This document shows, piece after piece, positions 16,343-24,444 of a stretch of 64,000 bases of DNA (the first letter of the stretch is position 1; each line of letters begins with the position of its first letter). A program made the position numbers and the translations under genes. The notes beneath the pieces were generated by a model. The model had not been told where the DNA came from. It was given only the letters and a program-made list of their open reading frames with translations, and did not search any database. The stretch lies in the NCBI RefSeq assembly GCF_014200435.1, contig NZ_JACHBR010000001.1, forward strand, positions 1,860,001 to 1,924,000, written 5' to 3'. Origin of the DNA: Sphaerisporangium krabiense. GTDB taxonomy: Bacteria; Actinomycetota; Actinomycetes; Streptosporangiales; Streptosporangiaceae.

Positions 16343-17738
16343 AGAGGGGCAGGACGGCTCCTCCGGCGATGCCCAGGGCGAGGGAGGAGGCGGCGGCGAG
16401 GTAGGCGGTCGTGGCGGACCAGCGGCCGGCGGGGGCGTGGACGTCGGCGGGGACGCCGGGCGTTCGGAAGAGAGGGGTCAGCCAGCGGAGGTAGTAGAAG
16501 AGGCTGGCGACGGTGTTGGCCACGGCCAGGGCGGCCAGCCAGGTGTAGTCGCCGTTGACGGCGGCGGCGAAGACTTCGAGTTTGCCGAGGAAGACGCCGG
16601 TGGGCGGGGTGCCTACCAGGCCGAGCAGGCAGACGACGAGGACGGCGGCCAGGCCGGGGTGGCGGTGGGCCAGGCCGCGGTAGTCGTCGAGGGTGCGGGC
16701 GCTCGGGAGTTCGGTCACGACGGCGAACGCGCCGAGGTTGGTGACGGCGTAGGCGGCGAGGTAGAACAGCAGGGCCGGCTGGGCGAGGTCGCTGCGGGTG
16801 GCGACGGCCACGGCCATGAGCAGGTAGCCGACCTGGCTGATGGTGGAGTAGGCGAGCAGCCGCTTGACCGAGGTCTGGAAGAACGCGGCCAGGTTGCCGA
16901 GCGTCATGGACAGGGCGGCGAGCACGGCGAGCAGCAGCGGCCAGTTGACCTCGCTCGCGGGGAACGCCTGGTGGAGGAGCCGGAAGGCGGCGATCAGGCC
17001 GCCGATCTTGGGGAGGGTGGTGACGTACGCGGCGACGGGCGCCATGGCGCCGTCGGTCACGTCGGGCACCCAGTAGTGGGCCGGCACGCCGCCGATCTTG
17101 AACAGCAGCCCGGCCAGCACCGCGACGAGGCCGACGGCGACCAGCCCGTACGGGGCGGAGGGCAGCGCCGGGCGCAGCTCTCCGTACAGGGTGGCGTGGC
17201 CTGCGGCGTAGAGCACGCTCACCCCGGCGAGCATGACGACACCCGTCAGAGCTCCCATCAGGTAGTACTTCAGGGCGGCTTCGGTGCTGGTGGCGTCCTT
17301 GGCGAAACCGGCCAGCGCATAGGCGGGGACGCTGGCGAGAAGGTAGCCCGCGAAGAGCATCAGCAGGTCATTGGCGCCGATCATGGCGAGGGTCCCCCCG
17401 CCCGTCAGGAGCAGCAGCACGTAGTACTCGGCCTCGCGCTGGTTCCCGCGCAGCCACTCCACCGACATCGCGCCCACCGGCACCAGGGCGCCGAGCACGA
17501 TCAGCCGTCCCGCGCCGGTGGCGGTGTCGACCGCGAAGGCGCCGGAGAAGACCAGTTGGTCTCGCCCGCCGGCCATCGTGACCGCGGTGACGACGACGCC
17601 GGCCACGCAGGCCGCGGCGGCCAGGGCCGCGACGACCCACTGGCGGCGGCGGGGCAGCCACGATCCGGCGAGCAGCCCGGCGACGGCGGCGACGAGCAGC
17701 GCCGTCTCGGGGACGAGGGCGGCGAGGTTCTCGTTCAC
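16320..17738 (-). CDS. nuoN: NuoN-like complex I antiporter subunit lacking the key glutamate
   Basis: 472 residues, about 13-14 helices, in the size range of NuoN. The lysine positions of the proton path are kept (FKIGGVPAHYWVPDVTDG and TTLPKIGG). In the helix that normally reads LFxxLExLSLP this protein has LFAGYLLASVP: the essential glutamate is replaced by leucine at residue 133. ALKYYLMGALTGVVML downstream confirms the alignment. It is the last gene of the operon and overlaps nuoM by four bases. In canonical complex I the lost glutamate is needed for proton pumping by this subunit, so pumping here may be impaired or different. Confidence 0.9.
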   Translation of the reverse strand: MNENLAALVPETALLVAAVAGLLAGSWLPRRRQWVVAALAAAACVAGVVVTAVTMAGGRDQLVFSGAFAVDTATGAGRLIVLGALVPVGAMSVEWLRGNQREAEYYVLLLLTGGGTLAMIGANDLLMLFAGYLLASVPAYALAGFAKDATSTEAALKYYLMGALTGVVMLAGVSVLYAAGHATLYGELRPALPSAPYGLVAVGLVAVLAGLLFKIGGVPAHYWVPDVTDGAMAPVAAYVTTLPKIGGLIAAFRLLHQAFPASEVNWPLLLAVLAALSMTLGNLAAFFQTSVKRLLAYSTISQVGYLLMAVAVATRSDLAQPALLFYLAAYAVTNLGAFAVVTELPSARTLDDYRGLAHRHPGLAAVLVVCLLGLVGTPPTGVFLGKLEVFAAAVNGDYTWLAALAVANTVASLFYYLRWLTPLFRTPGVPADVHAPAGRWSATTAYLAAASSLALGIAGGAVLPLFTGAPSP

Positions 17739-19234
17739 CGGGCGACCAGGCCCACCAGGGTGCGGCCGGCCGGTTCGATGACGTCCAGCAGGAAGCGCGG
17801 CGCGACGCCGATGACCAGCCCGAGCGTCAGCAGCGGCGCGATGGAGAACGTCTCCGCGGCGACCATGTCGCCGAAGCCGCCGGCGCCGGTGGAGGAGGGC
17901 AGGCGCAGGGAGCCCATGAACATGCCGCGCAGCGCCCTCAGGAACAGCGCGGCGGTGATGAGGATGCCGGTCAGGGCGATGGCGGTGGCGACCGCCTGGG
18001 AGGCGAGGCTGCCGGTGAAGATCTGGAACTCCGCGATGAATCCGGAGAAGCCGGGGATGCCCAGGCTCGCGAACGCCGCGACACCGGTCGCGGTGGCCAG
18101 CTTAGGCGAAGGCGCGGCCAGTCCGGAGTACCGGTCCATCTCGTAGGTGCCGCCGCGGTCGTAGAGCACGCCGGAGAGCAGGAAGAGCGCGGCGGTGAGC
18201 AGACCGTGGCTGACCATCTGGGTGACGGCCCCGGTGACGGCGAGCGTACGGGCTTGCACGTCGGTGCCGGCGAGCACGCCCGCCGCGCCGACCGCGAGGA
18301 CGATGTAGCCCATGTGGTTGACGGACGTGTAGGCGATCATGCGTTTGAAGTGCGTCTGGCCGAGGGCCACCAGCGCTCCGTACACGGCGGAGACCGCGCC
18401 GACGACGATGAACACCATGGCGTATTCGCGCCAGGTGCCGGGGAGCAGCGGCATCGCGATGCGGACGAAGCCGTAGGCGCCCATCTTCAGCAGGATGCCG
18501 GCGAGGATGGCGGACCCGGCCGCGGGCGCGTCGGTGTGCGCCGGGGGCAGCCAGGTGTGGAAGGGGACGGTCGGGGTCTTGACGGCCAGGCCGGCGCCGA
18601 TCGCCAGCAGGACCAGCGCGGCGTACGCGCCCCGGCCTGCCAGGGGGTTCGCCCGGGTCAGGTCGAGCATGTCGAAGGTGTGCGGCGTGGCCGCCAGGTA
18701 CAGGCCGATGAAGCCGAGCAGCAGGGCGAGCGAGCCGATGAAGGTGTACAGGAAGAACTTCAGCGCCGCCGCGCGCCCCTGCTCGCCGTGCCCCCAGCCG
18801 GCGATGACGAAGAACATGCCGACGATCGACAGGTCGAAGAAGACGAAGAACACGATGAGGTCCAGCGCGACGAACAACCCCAGGCACACCGTCTGCAGGA
18901 AGAGGAACAGGCACGTGTAGGCGCGGACCCTGCGGGTCTCGCGCAGCGAGTACACGGCGACGGCGAGGAAGAGCAGGCAGGTGAGCGCCACCAGCGGCAG
19001 GGACAGGCCGTCCACGCCCACGTGGTAGCTCACTCCTGCGCTCGGGATCCAGCGCACCCGCTGCTCGTACCGCAGGCCGCCGCCGGCGCCGAAGTTCGCC
19101 CACAAGGCGATGACGAGCGCCAGGTCCGCCGCGGCGGTGGCGATCCACACCCATACACAGGCACGGCCGGGAAGCCTGCGCGCCACCAGGACGGCGCACG
19201 CCAGCAGCGGCAGGAAGGTGACGACGGTCAGCAC
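17735..19234 (-). CDS. nuoM: NuoM-like complex I antiporter subunit
   Basis: 499 residues, about 14 helices. Typical blocks are VGVDGLSLPLVALT, the lysine in LAVKTPTVPFHTWLPPAH, and AGSAILAGILLKMGAYGFVRI. The glutamate that usually follows FFVFF is an aspartate here (FFVFFDLSIVGM, residue 134), and the usual proline three residues after it is glycine, so the acidic charge is kept on a shorter side chain. The start at 19234 lies three bases after the nuoL stop on this strand and the end overlaps nuoN. It belongs to the membrane arm of the complex I-like assembly. Confidence 0.93.
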   Translation of the reverse strand: MLTVVTFLPLLACAVLVARRLPGRACVWVWIATAAADLALVIALWANFGAGGGLRYEQRVRWIPSAGVSYHVGVDGLSLPLVALTCLLFLAVAVYSLRETRRVRAYTCLFLFLQTVCLGLFVALDLIVFFVFFDLSIVGMFFVIAGWGHGEQGRAAALKFFLYTFIGSLALLLGFIGLYLAATPHTFDMLDLTRANPLAGRGAYAALVLLAIGAGLAVKTPTVPFHTWLPPAHTDAPAAGSAILAGILLKMGAYGFVRIAMPLLPGTWREYAMVFIVVGAVSAVYGALVALGQTHFKRMIAYTSVNHMGYIVLAVGAAGVLAGTDVQARTLAVTGAVTQMVSHGLLTAALFLLSGVLYDRGGTYEMDRYSGLAAPSPKLATATGVAAFASLGIPGFSGFIAEFQIFTGSLASQAVATAIALTGILITAALFLRALRGMFMGSLRLPSSTGAGGFGDMVAAETFSIAPLLTLGLVIGVAPRFLLDVIEPAGRTLVGLVAR

Positions 19235-19237
19235 GGG

Positions 19238-21109
19238 TCACCTCACCAGCAGCAGGAGGAGGAGCAGCACCCCGAAGCCGATCGCGGCCTGGACGTAGTA
19301 CTGGTGCAGCAGGCCGGTCTGCGGACGCCGCGCCCACCGGCCCAGGCGGCGTGCCCCGGCCGCGACCGCGCCGACCGACGCGTCGATCCCGTGGTCGTCG
19401 AAGCGAGCCGCGAGCCGGGCGGCGGACATGCCCGTGCGCCCGACGCCCCGGACGGCGGCGTCGAGGACACGGTCGTCGAAGGCGGCCAGCAGCCGGGCCA
19501 GCGCCATCACGGGACGGGCCACCAGCGCGTGCGCGCCGTGCTCCAGCCCCAGCCAGCGGACCGCCCATCGGCCGCGCTCCACCGGCGTCACGACGGGGCG
19601 GGTCCTGCTCCACCAGGCGAACGCGGCGGCGGCGAGCGCGACGGCCGCGGACAGGCCCAGCTCCCACCCTTGGGGCGAGGGCTCACCGGCACCGCCGACG
19701 GCCGCGCGCAGCCACGCGGAGAGCCCGGGAAGCCCGAACACTCCCAGCGTGGCGGCGGCGAACGCGAGCGCCACCAGCGGCGGCTTCATCGGCCAGGTGA
19801 CGCGCCGGGTGCCCTGTCGCTCGGTGTCGTAGCCGTCCTCGGCGTCGGCAGGCAGCGGTCGCCACACGTACCACAGTGCCTTGACGCTGTAGAGCGCCGA
19901 GACGGCGGCCGCCGCGAGGCCGGCGCCGTACGGCCAGAGACCGCGCTCGACGGCCGCGGCCAGGATCTCGTCCTTGGCGACCCACAACGACAGCGGCGGG
20001 AGTCCCGCCAGGGTCAGCGCCCCGGTGGTGAAGACGGCGCCGGTCACGGGATAGGTCCGGGCCGCGCCGCGCAGCGCGGGGAGCTGTTTGGTGCCGAGGG
20101 CGGTCAGCCAGGCCCCGGCGGCCAGGAACAGCCCGGCCTTGGTCGCGGCGTGGGCCATGAGCTGCGTGGCGCCGCCGGCGACGGCGCCGCTTCCGGCGGC
20201 GAGCACCATGAAACCCACCTGGGCGGCGGTGGAGGCCGCGAGCAGTTGCTTGAGATCGGTCTGCGCGACCGCGACGAGCCCCAGGAGCAGCGCGGTGAGG
20301 GCGCCGGCCCAGGCGACGAACGGCCCGGCCCAGCCGGTGGCGGCCGCCAGCGGCACCAGCCGCAGCAGGAGGTAGGCGCCGGCGGCGACCATGGTGGCCG
20401 AGTGCAGCAGCGCGGAGACCGGGCTCGGGCCCTGCATCGCCCGCGAGAGCCAGAAGGAGAAGGGCAGTTGTGCGGATTTGCCCAGCGCGGCGCACACGAC
20501 CCCGGCGGTGACCACGTGCAGCCAGGGCGACGCGACGGCCGGCAGCGCGTTCAGGCTCAGCGTGCCGGCGCCGCCGGCCAGGGCCGCGCCGGCGGCGACG
20601 TAGAGCCCGAGATCGGCGGTCCTGGTGGTGAGGAACGCGATGTCGGCGGCGCGCACCCGGCCTGGCCGGCGCCACCAGTACCCGATCAGCGCCCAGCTCA
20701 TGGCCCCCATCACCTCCCACGCCATGAGGAGCGACGCGAGCGTGGTGGCCGTGACGGTGACGAGCATGGCGCCGGCGAAGATCAGCATGAGGCCGAAGAA
20801 CCGTCCCCGGTTCTCGCCGGGGCCGAACTCGCCCGCGGAGAAGACGAGCACGGCGACGGTCACCGCGGCGACCGTGACCACCATGACGGCGGACAGGCCG
20901 TCCACCGCCAGCCCGGCGCGGATCCCGGCGAGGAGCGGCGCGCTCGCCCGGGGCCGCAGCGCCGCCGCGGCGACGGCCAGGGCGAGCGTCGTCCCGGCCG
21001 CGGCGACGCCCAGCGCGGGGACGTACCGGTCGAGCAGGTGCCCGGCGAGCGCGAGCCACGCGCCGGCCCCGAGCGGCACGGCGATGAGCGCCCACAGTAG
21101 CGCGCTCAT
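19238..21109 (-). CDS. nuoL: NuoL-like complex I antiporter subunit
   Basis: 623 residues from the ATG at 21109, which overlaps the nuoK stop by four bases. The antiporter core is well kept: glutamate in LLMAWEVMGAMSWALIGYW, lysine in LGKSAQLPFSFWLSRAM, and GPSPVSALLHSATMVAAG. The usual acidic LPDAM is LSRAM here. The C-terminus has the extended region that carries the lateral helix in canonical NuoL, ending in a last hydrophobic anchor. This is the least altered of the three antiporter-like subunits in the operon. The longer open frame reaching 21439 is an artefact of high G+C. Confidence 0.93.
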   Translation of the reverse strand: MSALLWALIAVPLGAGAWLALAGHLLDRYVPALGVAAAGTTLALAVAAAALRPRASAPLLAGIRAGLAVDGLSAVMVVTVAAVTVAVLVFSAGEFGPGENRGRFFGLMLIFAGAMLVTVTATTLASLLMAWEVMGAMSWALIGYWWRRPGRVRAADIAFLTTRTADLGLYVAAGAALAGGAGTLSLNALPAVASPWLHVVTAGVVCAALGKSAQLPFSFWLSRAMQGPSPVSALLHSATMVAAGAYLLLRLVPLAAATGWAGPFVAWAGALTALLLGLVAVAQTDLKQLLAASTAAQVGFMVLAAGSGAVAGGATQLMAHAATKAGLFLAAGAWLTALGTKQLPALRGAARTYPVTGAVFTTGALTLAGLPPLSLWVAKDEILAAAVERGLWPYGAGLAAAAVSALYSVKALWYVWRPLPADAEDGYDTERQGTRRVTWPMKPPLVALAFAAATLGVFGLPGLSAWLRAAVGGAGEPSPQGWELGLSAAVALAAAAFAWWSRTRPVVTPVERGRWAVRWLGLEHGAHALVARPVMALARLLAAFDDRVLDAAVRGVGRTGMSAARLAARFDDHGIDASVGAVAAGARRLGRWARRPQTGLLHQYYVQAAIGFGVLLLLLLLVR

Positions 21110-21411
21110 CCTTCGAGGTCCTTGGCCATGTCCGCCATGTCGATCCGACGGGTCCTGAAGATGGCGGTGGTGACCGCGAAGCCCATGGCCATCTCGACGG
21201 CCATCGCCACGACCGCGGCCACGACGATGACCTGCCCGCTCCCCACGGCGGGCGCGAGGAAGCGCCAGAACGCGGCGGCGCCGACGATGACGCCGCCGAT
21301 CATCAGCTCGATGCCCATCATGATCATCACGATGGACTGCTGGGCCAGCGCGCCGAAGAGGCCGATCGCGAAGAGCCCCGCGGCCAGCAGGAGGAACAGG
21401 TGCAGGGTCAT
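21106..21411 (-). CDS. nuoK: NuoK-like complex I membrane subunit
   Basis: 101 residues with three transmembrane helices, the normal size. Both glutamates needed for proton transfer are present: one in MMGIELMIGG (helix 2) and one in VAMAVEMAMGFAVTTA (helix 3). A short charged tail (RTRRIDMADMAKDLEG) follows. It overlaps both neighbours by four bases, as expected for a co-translated complex. The retained glutamates show that the central hydrophilic axis is under selection even though other parts of the complex have decayed. Confidence 0.93.
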   Translation of the reverse strand: MTLHLFLLLAAGLFAIGLFGALAQQSIVMIMMGIELMIGGVIVGAAAFWRFLAPAVGSGQVIVVAAVVAMAVEMAMGFAVTTAIFRTRRIDMADMAKDLEG

Positions 21412-21968
21412 CGGCCCACACCTCCCCCCGCGGGATCACGCGGCGGGCGCCGGTCGAGGTCGTCGCCGAACCGGTCGTAGCGCCCGCGGCGGGTGGCCAG
21501 CACGATCGCCCCCACGATCGTGGCCAGCAGGACGAACCCGAGCACGATCATCGTCAGCATCTGCGCTCCCATGAGGGACTCCCCCACCTGGAACGTCGTG
21601 TCCGCGGGCGGCGAGCCGGTCCGCCGCGGCCAGGGCACCAGGAAGATCCCGGCGGCCAGCGCCACGAAGACGGCGGCGCTGACGGCCAGAGAGCCGCGCT
21701 TGTTGTGCAGCATCGACATCGGCATCAGGCCCGCCGGGTTCATCATGTAGGCGATCATGAACACCGCCATGAGGGCCATCTCCATGACCATCATCAGGAT
21801 GGTGACGACCCCCAGATACGGCAGTCCGAGCAGCACCACCTCACCGCCCACGCAGATCAGCGACGTCAGCAGCGCGAACGTCGCCCTGGCCATGGAGTCG
21901 AAGCGGAACACCATCCCGCCACTGACCAGAGCCAGCACTCCGAGGATCCAGAACGCCGCCACCTCCAC
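21408..21968 (-). CDS. nuoJ: NuoJ-like complex I membrane subunit
   Basis: 186 residues, five hydrophobic segments, with the typical opening WILGVLALVSGGMVFRFDSM and the helix-3 segment LLGLPYLGVVTILMMVMEMA. In canonical NuoJ that helix contains a pi-bulge and conserved tyrosine/glycine; the usual EFLAxxQVxVYVGA is altered here to EVVLLGLPYLGVVTI. The tail is hydrophilic and arginine-rich (RRGRYDRFGDDLDRRPPRD). It is followed by nuoK with a four-base overlap and preceded by nuoH nine bases upstream. The nuoI ferredoxin gene normally found between H and J is absent. Confidence 0.88.
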   Translation of the reverse strand: MEVAAFWILGVLALVSGGMVFRFDSMARATFALLTSLICVGGEVVLLGLPYLGVVTILMMVMEMALMAVFMIAYMMNPAGLMPMSMLHNKRGSLAVSAAVFVALAAGIFLVPWPRRTGSPPADTTFQVGESLMGAQMLTMIVLGFVLLATIVGAIVLATRRGRYDRFGDDLDRRPPRDPAGGGVGR

Positions 21969-21977
21969 CAGTGCCCC

Positions 21978-22904
21978 CTAACGGCCGTTCAGGACGACCA
22001 GCGCCGGGACGAACGCCTGGAGGATGGACAGAGGGAGGACGACGACCCAGGCGAACTCCACATAGCGGTCGGCCCGGACCAGCGGGAGCCGTCGTCGTCC
22101 CCAGACCAGCAGGGCGAGCACGGCCAAGGTCTTGATCACCGACCAGGTCCAGGCCGGCAGGACGGGGCCGGCGCCGCCGCCGAGGAACAGCGGGACGGCC
22201 ATGGCCGATCCCGCCGCCAGCAGCAGCCACCGGCCCGCCGAGAGCAGCAGCCGGTCGACTCCGGACGTCTCGCCGAACACGCCCCCGGCGATGTCCCGGC
22301 CGGCCGGGTAGGCGAAGCAGCCGAGGAAGCCGAACGCCAGCACACCCGCGAGGTACACCACGAACGCCAGCGGCATCCACACCACGAACCACAGACCGCC
22401 CTGCGCGGCGGCGATGTCGCCGACCCGCAGCGACTCCGCCCGGATGGCGGGCGTCATGAGCGCGAACATCAACGGAAGTTCGTAGGCCAGCCCCTGCGCG
22501 AGGAAGCGGTACCCGCCGATGAGGCTGAACACGGAGTTCGGCCCCCAGCCGGCCAGCCACAGCCCGGCCCACGTCAGCACCTCCATCGCGTTGAACCACA
22601 CGACGCCCACCGACAGGTCGGCGACCACCACGTCCCCGACGGGGACGACCAGGACGGCCAGCACCGCCGCGACGGGCACCGTGATCACACCGAGCCGCCA
22701 CAGCGGCACGTCGGACGCGGGCAGCCGGCGGGGCTGCGCCACGAGCAGGCGCGGCACTTCCAGGAGGGGGCGGGCCGACATGGTGATCGGCCGTCCCGCG
22801 TCCCGCGCGGACAGGGCCGCGTCGTAGACCACCGCGCTCAGCGCGAAGGCCACCAGAAGCGCGGGGACCGCGAACAGGCTCCACCACGGCGTGACCTCAC
22901 CCAT
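21978..22904 (-). CDS. nuoH: NuoH-like complex I membrane subunit with degenerate quinone site
   Basis: 308 residues, about eight helices. The homology is clear in AGWGPNSVFSLIGGYRFLAQ, in the glutamate-bearing LAYELPLMFAL and in the C-terminal EFAWVVVLPLSILQ. The two loops that build the quinone chamber in NuoH are not recognisable: the early ERR...RxGPN segment reads YDAALSARDAGRPITMSARP, and the PFDLPEAExELVxG...EYS loop is reduced to YPAGRDIAGGVFGETSGVDR. A normal quinone reaction is therefore unlikely. It overlaps the NuoB/NuoD-like gene by eight bases. Confidence 0.88.
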   Translation of the reverse strand: MGEVTPWWSLFAVPALLVAFALSAVVYDAALSARDAGRPITMSARPLLEVPRLLVAQPRRLPASDVPLWRLGVITVPVAAVLAVLVVPVGDVVVADLSVGVVWFNAMEVLTWAGLWLAGWGPNSVFSLIGGYRFLAQGLAYELPLMFALMTPAIRAESLRVGDIAAAQGGLWFVVWMPLAFVVYLAGVLAFGFLGCFAYPAGRDIAGGVFGETSGVDRLLLSAGRWLLLAAGSAMAVPLFLGGGAGPVLPAWTWSVIKTLAVLALLVWGRRRLPLVRADRYVEFAWVVVLPLSILQAFVPALVVLNGR

Positions 22905-24087
22905 GGGCGGCTTCCGCGGGCCGCGCCGCCAGTTCGTCCGGGTCGGGATCGAGGCTGGCCACGATCAGCCGGGCCGCGGCCATCTCGGCGCCCTCCAGCA
23001 GCGCGGGCAGCACTCCGGCCAGGGCCGCCGACGGCGAGCGCGGGCCGCGCGCCGGGCCGCGCGGGCCCTCGTCCCGCGCGGGATCGAGCGGGCCCGGTTC
23101 CGCCAGCCGGTCCAGGTCCTCCAGCACCGTGGCGAGCCACAGCCGGTAGCGGGCCGTCACGTCGCCGTCCGCACGCGCCGCCGGCCCGCCGACGCCCGCG
23201 GCCGCCGCCTCGCTCGCCGAGAGCGGGCCCAGCCCGCGGGTCATCCAGGACAGCGTGCGCGACCGGCCGACCCGCCGCGCGAAACGCCGCACGCCCGGCC
23301 CGGCCGTCGCGGGCGCCGCGCCGTGCAGAAGCTCGTCGCGCAGCCGCCGCGCGGTCGTGGCCGCCGCGGGCCATCCCGCCACGGACAGCAACCTCCCCAT
23401 GCTGTCGAGGTGCGCCGCCGCCCGCCGCCGGCTCGCCTCCCCGACGGTGACGTGCTCTCCCGCGGCGGCACGAGCCCACGGCTCGGTCCAGAAGGGCGCC
23501 GCGGACGGCGCGTGGCCCGGCGCCGGCGCCACGAGCACGGCCCGCTGGACGACGTCGCCCTGCACGGTGAGGCGCAGGATCAGGCCGCCCGGCCAGTCGG
23601 CGAGGAACGGCCCGAGCGCGACGTGCAGCCGGTCCAGCGTCAGCCCGTCCCGGTCGGGGCCCTGCTCGGCCATCGGCAGCCCGGCGGGCATCTCCGTCTC
23701 GCCGTCGCCGTGCCCGCCCGCGTCGTCCGCCTGGCCCAGGTCTCCGCCGGAGAGGGAGACCGGGGCGGTCGCCGATGTCCGGTCGGCCAGGTGAGAGCGG
23801 GCCGCTTCGAGGGCCCCGGCGACCTCGCCGGCGTCGTCCACCTGGGTCCGGAAGCGCGGGGCGGGCATGTCCCGCCACAACCGTTCGAGCGCCGGCTCCA
23901 GATCAGGGCCGCAGGGACCCGTGATGAGCAGGATGTCGGCGTCCGCCGGTGTGAGCGCGAGCGGGAGGTCGCGCAGGCGCAGTTCCCGCTCCGCCGCCAG
24001 CCGTACCCGCGTGCCGCCGGGCGGCGTGGCCGGCAGCACGTGCGGACGGGCGGCCACGGCCCGCAGCGGCACGGCGGTCAGGTCCAT
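22897..24087 (-). CDS. Degenerate NuoB-NuoD-like fusion protein of the complex I-like operon
   Basis: 396 residues from the ATG at 24087, overlapping the nuoA end by ten bases. Residues about 48-80 (DILLITGPCGPDLEPALERL, then WRDMPAPRF) match the middle of NuoB, but the Cys-Cys and later cysteine ligands of cluster N2 are absent. Residues about 152-190 (LDRLHVALGPFLADWPGGLI, then LRLTVQGDVV) resemble the start of NuoD/49-kDa, with the GPxHPSTHG motif lost, and MGRLLSVAGWPAAATTARRL recalls the hydrogenase large-subunit fold. No [NiFe] or quinone ligand motifs are seen. It is soluble and probably caps the membrane arm structurally. NuoB and NuoD parentage is inferred from short motifs. Confidence 0.7.
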   Translation of the reverse strand: MDLTAVPLRAVAARPHVLPATPPGGTRVRLAAERELRLRDLPLALTPADADILLITGPCGPDLEPALERLWRDMPAPRFRTQVDDAGEVAGALEAARSHLADRTSATAPVSLSGGDLGQADDAGGHGDGETEMPAGLPMAEQGPDRDGLTLDRLHVALGPFLADWPGGLILRLTVQGDVVQRAVLVAPAPGHAPSAAPFWTEPWARAAAGEHVTVGEASRRRAAAHLDSMGRLLSVAGWPAAATTARRLRDELLHGAAPATAGPGVRRFARRVGRSRTLSWMTRGLGPLSASEAAAAGVGGPAARADGDVTARYRLWLATVLEDLDRLAEPGPLDPARDEGPRGPARGPRSPSAALAGVLPALLEGAEMAAARLIVASLDPDPDELAARPAEAAHG

Positions 24088-24428
24088 CGCAGCGCGCCCT
24101 CCCGCCAGGCGTAGGCGACACCGGCGAGGAGGATCGCCAGGAAGACGAACATCTCGATCACGGCGCCGACGCCGACGGCGGAGATGACCCGCACCCACGG
24201 GTACATGAACACCATCTCCATGTCGAAGGCCAAGAACAGCATCGTCACCGGATACCAGCGCACGTGGAACCTGCTCACCGCGTGCTGGGCCGGTTCCAGC
24301 CCCGACTCGAAGGGGCGGGCGACCACCGGGACGGCGGTCACCCGCACCCACCAGGCCGCGCCGTAGAGCACCGCCACCATGAGCGAGGCGAAGCCCAGCA
24401 GTGCGACGGCGGCGGCCGATCCGCTCAC
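24078..24428 (-). CDS. nuoA: NuoA-like complex I membrane subunit
   Basis: 116 residues, three helices, first gene of the operon. The core is recognisable: FESGLEPAQHAVSRFHVRWY, then FLAFDMEMVFMYPWV with the conserved Asp and Glu of helix 2. The cysteine of the canonical YECG motif in the first loop is serine here (FESG); that loop lies at the quinone-site entrance, in line with the loss of quinone motifs in NuoH. The short tail AYAWREGALRWT follows helix 3. Confidence 0.9.
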   Translation of the reverse strand: MSGSAAAVALLGFASLMVAVLYGAAWWVRVTAVPVVARPFESGLEPAQHAVSRFHVRWYPVTMLFLAFDMEMVFMYPWVRVISAVGVGAVIEMFVFLAILLAGVAYAWREGALRWT

Positions 24429-24444
24429 AGGTCCGGCGCCGTCA

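Noticed and set aside
18206-21100. 964-codon plus-strand open frame across nuoM and nuoL
   Set aside because: Antisense shadow of two membrane-protein genes; composition is Gly/Arg/Gln-rich without any domain.
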